Assembly (NCBI GenBank): GCA_021234155.1
Contig: JAJEKV010000047.1
Span: 6,723,071-6,787,070, forward strand
Direction of reading: 5' to 3'
DNA from: Isoetes taiwanensis
Taxonomy: Eukaryota; Streptophyta; Lycopodiopsida; Isoetales; Isoetaceae
Length of the DNA stretch: 64,000 nt
Shown: positions 11,233 to 23,435 of the stretch, one piece after another
Layout of the letters: the number at the start of each line of letters is the position of its first letter
Position numbering within the stretch: the stretch's first letter is position 1
Program-made: the position numbers and the translations under genes
The notes under the pieces: model-generated
Seen by the model: the letters and a program-made list of their open reading frames with translations, nothing else
What the model was told of the DNA's origin: nothing
Databases searched by the model: none

Positions 11233-12970
11233 TCATATCTTCACGCTGCAAACTCTGGTCGAGGACAGCAGGAACCGTCGACAAGATCTATATTGCTGCT
11301 TCATAGACTTCGCCAAGGCTTTTGACACTGTACCTCGGAAAAAGCTGTGGACAAGACTGCAGTAGCTAGACGTCCCTGCCGAACTGCAGAACGCGGTGTA
11401 CAGGTTATATGAGACATGCACAGGCCGACTACAACCAGCGGGCCAACCATTCGCGAGCAGTATCGGGGTCCACTAGGGATGTCCCCTCTCTCCCACACTA
11501 TTTGATCTGTATATTGATCAGCTGGAGAGATGGATCGCTGATAATGGAGGCACTGGTGCTCAACTCCTACACCAGATCATCAGGCAGATATGATGTGGAC
11601 CTCCTAGCACACATCAGGCAGACATGCAATGCCATCTCGATGTCGTGGTCACATTTTGCCAGATGACTAACGTGCGCGTCAACTTAGCCAAGACCAAGGT
11701 AATTCTCGTATCGTCTGCATGCCAGCCAAGGGCCCCAACCCTAACTTATCGTGGCCAAAATGTTGAAGTGGTGTCCGCTTACAAATATTTGAGGGTGGAG
11801 TTCCCGTCGGCCATGAACTGGGACAATTCAATTCGACTGCGAGCCGCAGCAGGTTGGAAGGGACTCTATGCAATGTAAAACAATAGCTACAAGGCAGTGG
11901 GCTCACCAATAGCGCCTATGCTAGTAGAATCCATGCTTCTGTATATATGGAGTCGAGGCCTGGGGCCTGGTGATTTCCCTCGCCACTTGGAATGACGTGG
12001 AGCAGGTGCAGAAAGTTTTCTTGGCATCGGCCCTGGGGGTGAAGTCCACTGTCCTGCCCAGATATTGTTGCAGGAAAGAGGTTTCTTGCCTCTTCAACGG
12101 GGGGTCCTTGACAGACACATCATCTACTTCCAGAAGGTGGTCAACATGGACGATACTCGTCTCCCTAATCTCGCTTATACTGTGGCAATGGGGCCTCAAC
12201 ACCTAAAAATCTGTTGGTGGAAAAAGAGAGCTCAATGGCTGGCCAGATGGAATGTGCAGGAGCACATGTGCATCGGAGTGCAAACAGAGGCAAATCGCCA
12301 CACTCTCAGACAATACCTTGACACAATGGGATGCCAGCACCCTTGAACAGGTCAAGACGGCACATTATCAGCGCCACATAAATCCCATGTTGGAGCGGGG
12401 CTCGCAATGCTACCTGTGCACTCATCTACCCATGAAAAATGTAGATCCATTGCCTCTATCCGCACAGGTGCACACCATCTTCGGATTGAGACGGGGAGAT
12501 GGATTGGGGAGCCGCGTCAGGAGAGGCTTTGCCAACGCTGCCAAGTTGGAGCTATGGAAGACGAATGCCACATCCTTCAGAGTTGTCCGGCATATGATGA
12601 CATTCAGATATGCTATGTTGACCTGGTCCGCCCTAGCCAGCCCCTGCATGAGGTGCTGAGCACGAGCTCTGTACGAAGGTTGGGATCATACCTTCAAGAG
12701 ACCATAGATCGCCGAGATCAGTTCGTTCCTTGGGCACTTATCTGATACGTGTACACATATATCTCCCCCATGATATATGTTTTTTTTGTATTTGAATTTG
12801 TACAGTTTGATAGCAAACTTATTCCTGTCACGGTTTTTCCCCCAAAGAACGGGGGGTTTTTTAACCTGGACAGTAATACGCTTGCTGCGCTTCCTGTTTG
12901 GGTCCCATAGGCCATTGGTCTCCATGGACGATAAAAACTTTATTCTATTCTATTCTATTCTATTCTATTC
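11233..12970 (+). mobile_element. LINE, family 1, 5'-truncated within RT
   Basis: A non-LTR retrotransposon that begins inside RT (FTLQTLVEDSRNRRQDLYCC, then FIDFAKAFDTVPRKKLW). It continues through a PLSPTLFDLYIDQLE block and the RT thumb, then a long C-terminal region with a C-x2-C-x9-H-x4-C zinc knuckle (LCQRCQ...ECHILQSC, near 12530-12590), ending at a stop near 12744. The catalytic YADD-type box has been lost in a degraded stretch around 11560. The 3'UTR has a hairpin, then GGGTCCCATAGGCCATTGG and GACGATAAAA, and the copy ends in (TATTC)6. Gypsy B frame VKKQVK/ELLEK rejoins exactly across it, so borders are good to a few bases; any target duplication is very short (CTT). Several frameshifts make it inactive. 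Confidence 0.9.
12941..12970 (+). repeat. (TATTC)6 LINE tail
   Basis: Six perfect pentanucleotide units directly after GATAAAAACTT, in the position of a LINE 3' tail, followed immediately by resumed gypsy B sequence. Confidence 0.95.
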
Positions 12971-13774
12971 TTAACTTGCTTTTTTACTTCCTCTAACTCA
13001 AAAGGACTCAAGCGGTAAGGTGCTCTTGCCATTGGTTTAGTTCTAGGCTCAAGATCAATCTCATGCTCCACTCCCCTTGACGGGGGTGGCCCTATAACCA
13101 ACTCTGCGGGGAACACATCCTTGTATCTTTCCAAGTAACCGAGGATGAATACAAGCGAATTACAAGTTTTTAGACATATATCATCATCATGGCATCATCA
13201 TATACATATATTCCAAAAACTTGATTATTATTCAGTCTAAAAGAAGCTTTGGCCTGAGTGGCCGATAACAATTTCCCGGACCCCACATAAGCTGATCCTT
13301 GTATATTAACAATCTTAGAGTCCTCTAACTCAAAAGTTAATACATGGGATGCCCAGTCAATGAACAGACATGCAGTTTGAAGCCACTTTATTCCCAAAAT
13401 GACATCATAACGTTTTAAATTGATCAAATCAACATCAATTTTAAACTGTGCTCTCTAGGTGAACTTCTATTCTGAAGTATCAAGTCCATGCCAAGGTCCA
13501 CGCCTTGTGTTTGTTGATCCCCATGCTGAACCTGAGGTCCCGTCTCTCCTTCAACCACATATGGAGTCACCTTCGTCAGCTCCAGACCTAGCTCCCTTGC
13601 TAAGTCTGCATACAAGAAATTGTTAGTGCCCACAGAATCAGTAAGAGCAACCACATTCTTTTCTTTAATTCTACCTAGAACACGAATAACTTTACCAAAA
13701 AAACGTTAGAAGAAACATTTACCATGCTTTCTCCCTCGTGATAGCCGACAACATTTTCAAAATGCATTCCAAAC
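12971..13774 (-). pseudogene. Element B protease and protease-RT linker
   Basis: The minus strand encodes a retropepsin-like domain: a degenerate active site reading ALTDSVGTNNFLYADLA (expected D-S/T-G) near 13640, the second conserved hydrophobic block YDVILGIKWLQ near 13400, and a linker leading to APYRLSPFELEEVKK at 12971-13030. A frame break lies near 13430. The active-site glycine is displaced, so no activity is expected even if expressed. Just upstream the frame joins abruptly to LTR U3 sequence, showing that gag was deleted. Confidence 0.82.
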
Positions 13775-14164
13775 TCTTTTATAAGGGCACTAAGGCTAAG
13801 ATTACCTGAGAAAAGTTCGCGGGCCTTTGTCCCATGCAAAATAGACCACGAAATCTGTCGATCCGACCCTTTCACTCAATTCCTGCCGACCTGTATCAGG
13901 TCCTGATCAACACAGAGTGATTTTTCCCTTTTAACCTTCAAACTAATGATGTTCTGCCACGTGGACCCCAATTCCAATGGTTAAGCCTTTTAAAAGTTCT
14001 TTCATTAACATTTCATTTAAATTCCATGTTAACGTACGAAACAATTGCCATTTGAAAATAACCCATATACCGCCTTGGAACGTTTCTAAGCCATCCAGTG
14101 GCACTTCCAAGGCCATCTCCCAGTCCCAAGGCCTGCAAGTGCGACTTGCCCTTGGACCGTAACA
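13775..14164 (-). repeat. Partial 5' LTR (U3 only) of element B
   Basis: Matches 4072-4517 of the 3' LTR, but R-U5 is missing: homology stops at the TATAAAAG box and protease-region sequence follows. The LTR start TGTTACGG is intact here at the 14164 end. Confidence 0.88.
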
Positions 14165-16439
14165 TCGACGATGACCGTGATCCATCACTGTCAGACATAA
14201 GTCTATATCTACATCGATGTTGCCCAGGATTTCTGCATGTTGTGAAACAAATGCAGATAATCTCCCACACAAATCACCAAGATTCAAAAACTCATCTGCC
14301 TCAATAATTTGAGTGCTGGACTCATTAGTTATATGCAAAGGCATGTTCATTTTACATCATCCACCATAGAGAAGAAGGGCCTATGGCATTTCCTGACTAG
14401 AATCATCAAGAAAATGGGGGCAACAAAGAACATATACCTACACAATATTGACTATAAGTAGTTACCAGCATGCCATGAATAGTAGTGCATGTATCAAAGC
14501 CCTACAAAAAAGGATCAGCTATCATAAAAGCCGAGAACATATCTTTAGTTCCACAAAAATCAAATTGCCTGATTGGAAAAACCCTAATCCCAATCTATGG
14601 ACTCGTACAGACCTTATCAAACATACCATAAGGTTTTTGGTGCTAAAAATTTCACAATAGCAAGTTCAAACAACTATACGCTCCAAACTACAGGCAAAAA
14701 AGGCCATGATTTTAATTTTTTCAGATTGTAGTCATTTAAAGTTTCCTAAAATTCCGGACTTCTTGTATGAGGAATGGAATATCTTTAGTGGGTACACATG
14801 TTTCAAACAATTCAAATAATTGGAGCAAAGTGTGTGCATGCCGCATTCTTAAGCTTTCTATCAATATCTTCATATGTATGTCCAACCTTAAGAAATGCCA
14901 TTAATATCTCTTTGATATGTCCTCTTGCCATTAACATTGCCAAGTATGCTAAGACACATCAATATATATTCTTGAAGATGTAATTGTGCACCTAAAAAAT
15001 AGAACTTTTGGCAAAGTCTTAAAATCACCATCAGGTTCTCTAAATTAAGTGCTTACTATCTATTCTTGCCAACAACGTATTACAATGGGGTTGCGTTGCT
15101 GAGGTGATAGTTGGAGTTAAATCACCTCTATCTCCATCCTTAAAATTCTCTAAATTCCGCAGGCATTTTGGAAAAAAAAAAAAAAAATTTAAGGTTTGGG
15201 TCAAATAATCATTTCCATATGGCAAAATGACTAAGAAGAAGGGCTATGTCCATGAGCCTGTCAAATCCATAAGCAATTGCATAACATTGTTTGTTCCTTT
15301 TTTTATCCATCTTATCCATGCATAAAACACATATATTCTTATGGACCTATTAAAATATAAATATCTTCGTGAAAAGTAGATGTTGCAACAACTTTTCTGA
15401 TCCATGTTGTGTCTATCAATTTTATAAAGCACTGTAAATTTTACGAAGTTATCTGATGTTAGTCTTGTGCGCAAAGATAAAAGACTATTCTTTCTTTATA
15501 AGGGTAGGTCATGTGGGAAGAACCCCAAGTCATCATCAGGTCCCAAGACCACGCGGAAGAAAAGAGACAAAGGGATCTCACGGTGTGATGTCATCACAAC
15601 CTTGGAGTGTGAGTCCTCCATGGCAGAAATCACGGCCTTCATGATCTGCCAGCCACCATCAGTTAAGGGGATTATCACCAGAGATCTCAAAAGCAGGTAG
15701 CCGCTATCTCCAAACTCTAGAGCCAATGTACTATATATATCAAAAGCTTAAAGAAGCTAGATAAGGCTTAGCATTTTCTTATTTCCAGTCTCAGCATTCA
15801 GGCGAGATCTCTTGTATCTCATTTTCAAGGGATGCTCATTTTGTCATTGGTGTTTCTCTTGTTCTCGTGTTGTTCATTTTGTTCATTGTTTCTTAGTTCT
15901 TTTGCAAAATTCCGCGTGATACTCTATACTCAGGATTGACTTAATTGATTCAAGGGTCCGCACTAAGGGTTGTCTTGCAGGTGATCCAGAATCTGACCCA
16001 GACCCCAAACAATGTTGGCAGTGTCGAGTCTTAGCTTGTTTTTTTCTCCTCCAAAATGTTTGTTCATGCTTTCACTCAGTTGAACTTCTAAACGAAACTG
16101 TTGCTCGTATTGAATGCCATTAACGTAGGGAAGCTAACCACAACCCCTTCATGGGAGTGTCATATTGAAGTAGGTCGGTCGCGCTCGTGTGTTCAATCAG
16201 CTCCTCCTACATTTAGGTTTCCTTGCGTCCTCCATCTCCACCACATTGTCGAATTGCTCCCAAACACCTTCGCCCCATCTTACTCCCATTCATGGATAGA
16301 CTTTTCAATAAGATCAAACTCCTAAAAGCACTTGTATCCATATTTTCCCTCTGCAGTCTCCACATCCTTCGCAAACTTTTTTCCACATCATGGTATGGAC
16401 TTCTCTCAAGTTTCTTTTGGCCCTACCTATGTCAATGAG
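14165..16439. other. Mostly featureless spacer
   Basis: Right of element B, the minus strand stays open for about 60 codons (14350 to 14165, with EADEFLNLGDLCGRLSAF), which could be an old exon, but I do not recognise it. A poly-A run lies at 15173-15187. Pyrimidine-rich sequence at 15780-16100 might be a worn LTR of element C, but I could not find its ends. Confidence 0.4.
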
Positions 16440-19360
16440 TTTCAATCTTCTCCCCTCTTTAACCACCTATCAATGTTTACAATATGGTGATCTTCCACAA
16501 GATATTGAAGGAAACCCTAGAGATACAAATCCAAAATTTAAGGATCCAGAATTCTTAGCACCTCGTGGCTTCGGTCTATCCACTAAGGCTTTGCAACATT
16601 TAGCAGCCTTTGTTGGCCCTTCATTTTCTCGCTAATGCTGCTACTTATACTCCAAGAAACCCTGCCATTCCTTCTGTACCTGTTACTAGTCTTAATTTGA
16701 AACTTTCCTATCCTATTTTTGGCAGTGCTAAATGCAAGCCTACTCAGGATCAGAGTGTTGAAGTCCATGTTGAAGAGTTTGAGGTTCTAGCTGTTCTAAA
16801 TGGACAATCACAACCTCAGATCAAGTTTCGTATTTTTTTTATCACACTGCGTGGAGCACTGCACCAGTGGCTCATAGCCAATAAAAGTTATTGGAAACAA
16901 AGTTGGCGAGATAAGAAAGTGGTGTATCGTGCCTATTATAGCTCTTCAGCTGACAATCAACAGATCCTAAAGCAACTCAATGATATGAAACAACAGACTA
17001 CAGCGTTTGCTTGTGACTTTGTTGATCGACTGCTCATTCTTGTCAGCAAACTTAAGGAATATTCTAATAAGAGCTAGATCCTTATTTGGTTTCTTTAATT
17101 TTGCCTCTCGTAATTCATCTTATGACTGAGTATTTGCGACCCACATCCTTGGATCAGGCCATTGAACTGGTAAATCATTACGTCAATGTGTCCTCTCGTG
17201 GCGTTCCTCTTTCATATCTTTCTTTCATGCAATCCATGATGCTTATTTAGAATTCCACACAACCTCAGCAGTCATTTCAACCTCAATGCCGTCAAATCTG
17301 GTACTATATCTGCAAATATCAAGGACACCTTGCCAATGAGTGTAACTCCTCAAACATTGCAATATGTACAACCATAGTATAGAAGAGTGCACCCGCACTC
17401 ATCCCATGCCCTTTTGACCAAAGGATGTTTTTCAAGTTTAGAATATGCCTCAGCAATATCAACAGAATTTGCAATGACCAAGAGGGCAATCTTCTCGAGC
17501 TCTTTTTGAACCCCATTGTTATATCACTGTCACGAATGGGGTCACATCAATATGATGTGTCCTCAACTTCTTCAGGTTCAAGTCCAACTTCCACGCACCA
17601 ACCAAACTACTTTGGTACATCTCACGGCCTACCAACTTTGAGTGGCCAATGGTAAACAGGGCTCTCGTCCCATTATGAATTGTCCCTAATGCGCTCCTCC
17701 ACAATAACAACAGCCTTGATAGACTCCTGCACAAGCTTCTGTGGACCAACAAGCTCAAGAAGAAATCTATTGTACCCTCAATCCACTAGTTAAGCAGTCC
17801 AATTGGGTGGACATTGTCTCACGCCAAGCTCATAGCACTTGCCCATACACTCTCAAGCCTCAGACACCCACTCTGTTTATGCAGTAGTTGTTGTTCCATT
17901 AAAAACCTCAACTAAATTAATTTACCTTGATCCAGAGTTGGAACACTTTATGCCTCATGTCATGTCTAAACTACAATAGAGCATCATTCATTTGATGTAA
18001 GCTGCAGAAGGATGCACGCTTGCAAATGTCCATGCTACCACATGGGCTCTGCTGACCTGACCTCGTCCACGCTACCTTCACGCAGTCAACTATATCCAAA
18101 TATTGTTGCTGAAGTTGAGATTTTGCATGAAGTGCCAACATCATTATCTAAGGACTTGATGCTAGTGGATCAGCTAGCCCTTTTGGTCAAGTCCCATCGG
18201 AACTTCAAGAAGAACTTGCAAAAATCAAGATCCCTCTTAACTTGACTACCAATTTTGAAGCTCTGCCCAGCTCTTCGTCAACAACTCCCGCTTCCAACTA
18301 TTTTAGTTGGTAAAGTCGCCACATCCACGCTATAGTAGGGAATCATCAAGTCAACCATGTTTAGATAGATAGCGATAGTGATGCTAATCTCATTACCGAC
18401 ATGTTATGGCATCAATTTGGTATCAAATAACTGTATCAAGCTCCTTATGATATTAAACTTGCCAATGGTCATATCACACGCCCTCTGGTGAGGATTCTAG
18501 TGACTATGAAATGTTGGTTGGACGATCTTTCCTCCGCCAAGCCAAAAGCATTCATTATTGGGTCACTAACCAATTGGTTATCACAAATGGCAATTTGAAT
18601 GCCATTGTGGATTTTGAATATTGGACAACGTATCTTTGTTGAGCACGTTGAACCTTTTTTATCAGATAGTGATTTTGATATTCTTTAAAACACTTATCAG
18701 GTTCAAGCATCCGCTATTGTGCCTCCTCTGTTCTCTTAGTCTGAATATGAAGATCCTAAGCTTGGGCTGACATGTAACTTGATAGTTGCCACCTTGGTCG
18801 ATCCCTACTTGGTGTCTTGCCATCAGGTTCAACTTGTGCACCCCGGCGACAAGGATGATATTCATCACCTTCCTCCCCAGGAGGTTGCCTTTCAACACCC
18901 CATTGTTAATACGGATCAACAACCCTTGTTCTTCAAGACTGCCAGTGATGGACATCTTATTCTCCTTCATCCAATTGCTCATAGCCACGGATGTTAATGT
19001 TATTCCACACATTCAACTCCAGAAGTGGAGATCATTAATTTGGAACAAAATCAACTTATTTGTTTAGTGGCCAGTCTTTCTAAGTAGTATCGAAGCCATG
19101 CCTTCAGTCTCTTCAAATAGTTCAAACATATTTTTGCATGGAGCTATAAAGATTTGCATGGCATCAAGAAAGAGTTAGGAGAACTCACTATTCCCACCAA
19201 ATCTGACTCACGCCCTACCTAGCAATGACAGTACAGGCTCAACCCCCACTATCATGATCGCGTGAAGGCCAAAATTGATAAACTTTTAGTTGTCGGCCTC
19301 ATTTATGAAGTCAAGCATTCCGAATGGGTGAGCCCCCATTATTATTGCTCTTAAATAGTA
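16440..19360 (+). pseudogene. Decayed Ty3/gypsy retrotransposon C (gag to RT start)
   Basis: Gag-like frame at 16610-17077 (VEEFEVLAVLNGQSQPQIKF, a LRGALHQWL block and NDMKQQTTAFACDFVDRL). A broken zinc knuckle follows near 17290-17340 (YICKYQGHLANEC, with the first cysteine lost). Protease-region traces lie around 18380-18600, and the RT opening near 19230-19340 reads LNPHYHDRVKAKIDKLL, then VGLIYEVKHSEWVSP. The element stops there, and nothing after 19360 continues RT. It is heavily interrupted by stops. No LTR pair was found. Its RT opening differs from those of elements A/D and B, so it is a third gypsy lineage. Confidence 0.75.
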
Positions 19361-20627
19361 TATGGTTTTCGACTCAAACTTTTTTACATAGATACAAATC
19401 AAGATACAATAGATGCATGAGGTGGTTGAGACAACCGCTATTTCATTATATATTCAAAAAGAAGTTTTACAAAACATGGCATTTTTACATATTCAAGATT
19501 CCTGCCCCCTCATTCGGGATTCAATGTCGCGCAAGCTCGGAGGATGAAGTACTCCTCATACTTCGACCACTGCAGATGCAGTATCAGATCTATGTAATCG
19601 GACTCAGGATTGGAACCTCCATTAGCCAGTCATCCATTAGGATTCCTCGATTCTTCATCTTCTATGTATCTATATATTTCATCCAGCACATAATCCATTC
19701 CAAGCATTGGGAGGGCATGGTGTTGTGCATCTCCATGGTGCAGCTACTGAGTGCCTTTGCTCTCCCCAAAAGAGTTTCTTTTATAGGCTAACCGCCTGGC
19801 ATGCCTGCAAAAGTGGGCCGTCATGGATTAATATCCCGCGTCTAATCAAAATTGCACCGTTGATTCTCGCATTAAGGAAAAATCCCCAAGGGATTTCCAT
19901 ACTATGCCACCTATGTGGTTGTCATCCATAACTTCTCTTCATCAGTACAGTCTGCCACTATTTCTCATTATGACATTCGCCTTATCGAGTCACCACTCTT
20001 AATTACGCAAAGGTTAACCCCTTATTTCCGCGACAGTGTCAAATCATGGTTCGTACTCGCGGAGTATCTTATTTTCGACCGTCTATCCTTCATCAGAATC
20101 CCACATAGTTAAGATGCAAATCATCCCACATAGTTAAGATGCAAATCGCTTTTGAGATACAACCAAATTCTTCATCTCTTTTTCTGATATTCTCCAGATG
20201 TTGCCACCTGTCCATTTAATATCTTTGATCTCTCTTCACTAAATTGTCTATAAATCATCTTCCAGAACTGCCAAAAAATCCTAATGCCTCCAGCGCCTTC
20301 TTGCAATTCCGACTTTGCCATCATCAAAATCAACAAATTTGCTTCAACACCCCAAGATCTGAAGCTTCCCTGAAGGAGATTGGCCACCACATTGCTGTTA
20401 AGATGGGACTTGATACTTTTCTGGATCAAGTTCTTCCATCTCAAAATCTGACGCATATATGTCAATTTATTGATTTCTTGTTGAAATTGAGAATTTTCGA
20501 CAAGGGAAGAAAATTCCAGGAAGTTTTCATAGGCCCCTTCCGCCTAGCTTAAATTATGCAGGAAATATACTTGTTTTAGAGTTTGTCCTACACTGCTTGT
20601 AAGCTTCTAATTGTGTTTGGGGAAATA
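19361..20627. other. No recognisable gene
   Basis: Several 60 to 155-codon frames exist on the plus strand (the longest 19324-19791), but they have no domain signature and no conservation cue. There is one short direct repeat, CATCCCACATAGTTAAGATGCAAATC-like, near 20095-20150. Confidence 0.5.
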
Positions 20628-20815
20628 AAATAAGGTTTCTCTACAAGGTTCAGGATTAAATAATCTTCCCACATGGGAATTATTAATTAATTTGAAATAA
20701 AATAAGGTTTCTTTACGAGGTTCGGCATTAAAGAACCTTGCCATTTTCTTTACGAGGTTCAGCATTAAAGAATCTTGTCACATGGGGAGTATTAATTAAT
20801 TTTCTCGTTTCTTTA
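20628..20815. repeat. Degenerate tandem repeats downstream of the NPF gene
   Basis: Units containing GGTTTCT.TACGAGGTTC, GCATTAAAGAA, CTTG, CACATGGG and ATTAATTAAT recur two to three times with 60 to 90-bp spacing. They lie about 100 bp past the NPF stop codon. Confidence 0.75.
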
Positions 20816-20911
20816 AAGATTCATCTATAATGCAATGTAAGCCTCGATAATTGCAGCAATGATTATTGCTATAAGCACATAGTCCATTGAGAGCCATCCA
20901 ATGGTTGGTAA

Positions 20912-22810
20912 CTATATTGTGCAGCCCATTTCAATGGTGGCGTGTGGTGGTTTGGTTGGCATTTTATAGGAGTAGGACCGAGCAACCTGCAAATAAATGA
21001 GGAGATTGGCAGCAGCAGCAACAACGAGAAGCCAATAGAAATAGTCCAGGTGTCCCTTGTTAATATCATTCTGAAGCCATGTAGGATTCGCTTTGTCCAC
21101 AATGGCCACAATGGCACTATTCAAGAAATAACTCACCCCAATATTTGCACATGCCAAACTGATACCAAGGCTCTGCATATTGTCAGGCATCTGTTCATCA
21201 AAAAACTCCAGTATTGCAGGGCTGTATAAGCTCTCATATAATCCAAGCAGTCCATATTGTGGCACTTGCCAGAATATGCTCAGCTTTTGGCTGCTTCTTT
21301 TTCTTTTCATTTCAACCAGTGCTGCAACCACCATGTTTAACACACATAGCACATATGCAATCCCTATCCTCTGAAGTATGCTAAAGCCTCTCTCATTTTT
21401 GGTATAGTTTCTTACCAAGGGCACCACCAATTTGTCATAGATTGGTATAAATGTAAGAGCTACTAAGAAAGCAAATAAAAACATGGAAGCTGGTGGTATG
21501 TTAAAGCTTCCCAGTTCTTTAGACATGAAGTAGCCTTGAGCTACAAAAAATGTTCCAACCTGTGAAGGAACTACTCCTAACCAGAGCACAACTATCCAAA
21601 CAGGAATCACTCTTAGCACCAATTTTACCTCTTCAACCCTTGTCAGGGTGCATGGCTTTAAACTCCCTCCTCCTTTCAGAGCTGCTTTATCAAGAAATCT
21701 GCAAAGGAACAGCTTATCAGATCCTTTTTCTCCTTTCCTTTTAGGAAGTATGAATAAGCAAAATATGCTAGGGCAAAAGGAAGGAGTAACCTGAATTGGG
21801 TTGTGTGAGGGAGAAGTCTTTTGTCATGGCTGATGTCGTGTTCCTCATAAAAATCATCTCCAGTCTTCAGTTTGCGCCTTCGAAATGCAGTAATGAGGAC
21901 ATGTCCGATCTGAGCTAAGGGGCTTCCTTGAGGTTTTCTGTATCTGTAATGCTTTGTCATAGCAAAGAACATGCACGTTGAAACTGCTAGGAAAACCAAA
22001 AGAATTCCTATTCCCCATCCCCAACTTAATCTGTCTTCAATATACACAATAGCAGTCACAGCCAAGATACCTCCTAAATTGGCACACCAAAAGCCCCAGT
22101 TGAAGAAGGAAACCATGCCCCTCTTCTCTGTCACATCCTCTTCCTCAAACTGGTCAGCTCCAAATGATACAATGCAACATTTCAAGCTTCCAAAGCCAAG
22201 TGCAATCAGATACATTGCAAGGAAAAAAATCCCCAGTTGGAATGAGCTTGCATGAGGGCAAGCTCCATTCTGGCATGGCAAGGGTCTAAGAGACTCGACA
22301 GAAACAGAGATGGTTAACAAGATTAGGCCCTGCAAGAAGAGAAATATCCCTTTAAATTACTTTCTATTCTGAACGAAGAATTGACATAGTACAAATGCTA
22401 AAACGACATGGTGACTACCGAGAAATAAACATGAAAGGCAAGAACAATGGTCTTATAACGGCCTAAGTATGTATCAGAAATGAAACCTCCCACCACACTC
22501 ATGAGAAACGCAGCGCCCTGGAAATTGTTGACATCACTAGCAGATCTAGCAGTTCTGATATGCAATACTCCAGTCATGTAAGTGATGATGTTGCTGACTA
22601 GGGCAAGGAGAATTGCAGTGTCTGATATGTTATATGCTGTTAAAAATCAAGAATAGTTAAAAAGTATGATCTGGAAGAACAAGAGAGTGAGCATTTTGCT
22701 ATAAACTTACCAAGAATCGGCCAGCATGATTTCCAACTTCCGGTCTTGCGTTTATCAGCTATTCTACCCATATAATCCATACTTCCATCTTGCACCAGAT
22801 TCTGATCCAT
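20912..22810 (-). CDS. NRT1/PTR family (NPF) transporter, four exons, complete
   Basis: Predicted proton-coupled nitrate/peptide-type membrane carrier of the major facilitator superfamily, 547 residues. Exons on the minus strand: 22810-22711, 22636-22419, 22329-21791 and 21698-20912. All introns are GT-AG and phases agree (1, 0, 2). The start MDQNLVQDGSMDYMGRIAD fits NPF N-termini. The PTR2 signature appears as FGADQF (exon 3), DTYLGRY ends the second helix pair, and exon 4 begins FLDKAAL as in the family. About 12 hydrophobic helices are visible, with the usual charged loop after helix 6 (FRRRKLKTG). The length is slightly below the usual 570-610. The helix-1 proton-coupling motif ExxER/K is replaced by N-I-S-D-T, so coupling may differ. 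The substrate cannot be told, and I do not assign a subfamily. Confidence 0.93.
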
Positions 22811-23435
22811 GACTGATATTTGAGGTATCAGATGATAATCGCTACCATAGTCTTCTTTATCGAATGACGATAGAAAGATGCTGGATAGATACTATACTAG
22901 ACCTTCATTTTGTCGCGAGCTATTCTGTCAGTTCTCAAAATAATGTTCCCAGAAACGATGGCAATTTTTGTTTATGGAAAAATGTAATGGTTTAATGGTT
23001 GGCTGGCATGATATGATTGTTGCTTCCACATCAAACTCTCATGGTAGTAGAGGTCGGATACATGAAGCGAAACCTCATGTAAGCGAAACTTTTTTCGCGT
23101 AAGCGAAACCTCGCTTAATGTAATGTAATGTAATGTATTAATCGTGCTCATAAGGGCCTTGAAGAGACCATAGAAAGGCTTAATGTGTGGTGAGTAATGT
23201 AATGTATTAGAAGGCTTAATGTAATGTAATGTATTAATCGTGCTCATTAATCGTGCTTAGAAGGCGCTGCCTGAAAATTTATTAAGATTTCTGAATTAGG
23301 CCGTTATCTTGTGGTTTGATAACTATTTCATATGCGTGTGTTTATTTGATAATCTTTCATTCTCAAATGTCCTTTAAGTCTGAATCTTCAAACTGATTGG
23401 AGTGCATTATCACTGTCCTCATCAAAGACTTGATG
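22811..23435. other. NPF upstream region with TAATG repeats
   Basis: The 5' flank of the NPF gene. Between 23115 and 23250 the pentamer TAATG repeats in two clusters, each followed by TATTAATCGTGCTCAT, and TTAATCGTGCT recurs a third time. The motif AAGCGAAACCT also repeats near 23065-23110. No gene seen. Confidence 0.6.

Larger units (their letters stand above)
3758..14164 (-). mobile_element. Ty3/gypsy retrotransposon B with four nested insertions
   Basis: The outer ends are TGTTGCAGCC at 3758 and CCGTAACA at 14164, forming the TGTT/AACA termini of an LTR element read on the minus strand. They are flanked by TCAAC (3753-3757) and TCGAC (14165-14169), a 4/5 match to a 5-bp target duplication. 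Going down the coordinates there is a partial 5' LTR, protease, RT, RNase H, integrase, polypurine tract and full 3' LTR. Gag and the R-U5 part of the 5' LTR are missing through an internal deletion at 13775. Reading frames resume across each of the four insertions, which fixes their borders. The element is non-functional: frames are broken and the second RT catalytic aspartate is replaced by tyrosine. Confidence 0.9.

Noticed and set aside
19324-19791. A 155-codon plus-strand frame after gypsy C
   Set aside because: Composition is AT-driven with no domain, and upstream it overlaps the worn RT in a different frame.
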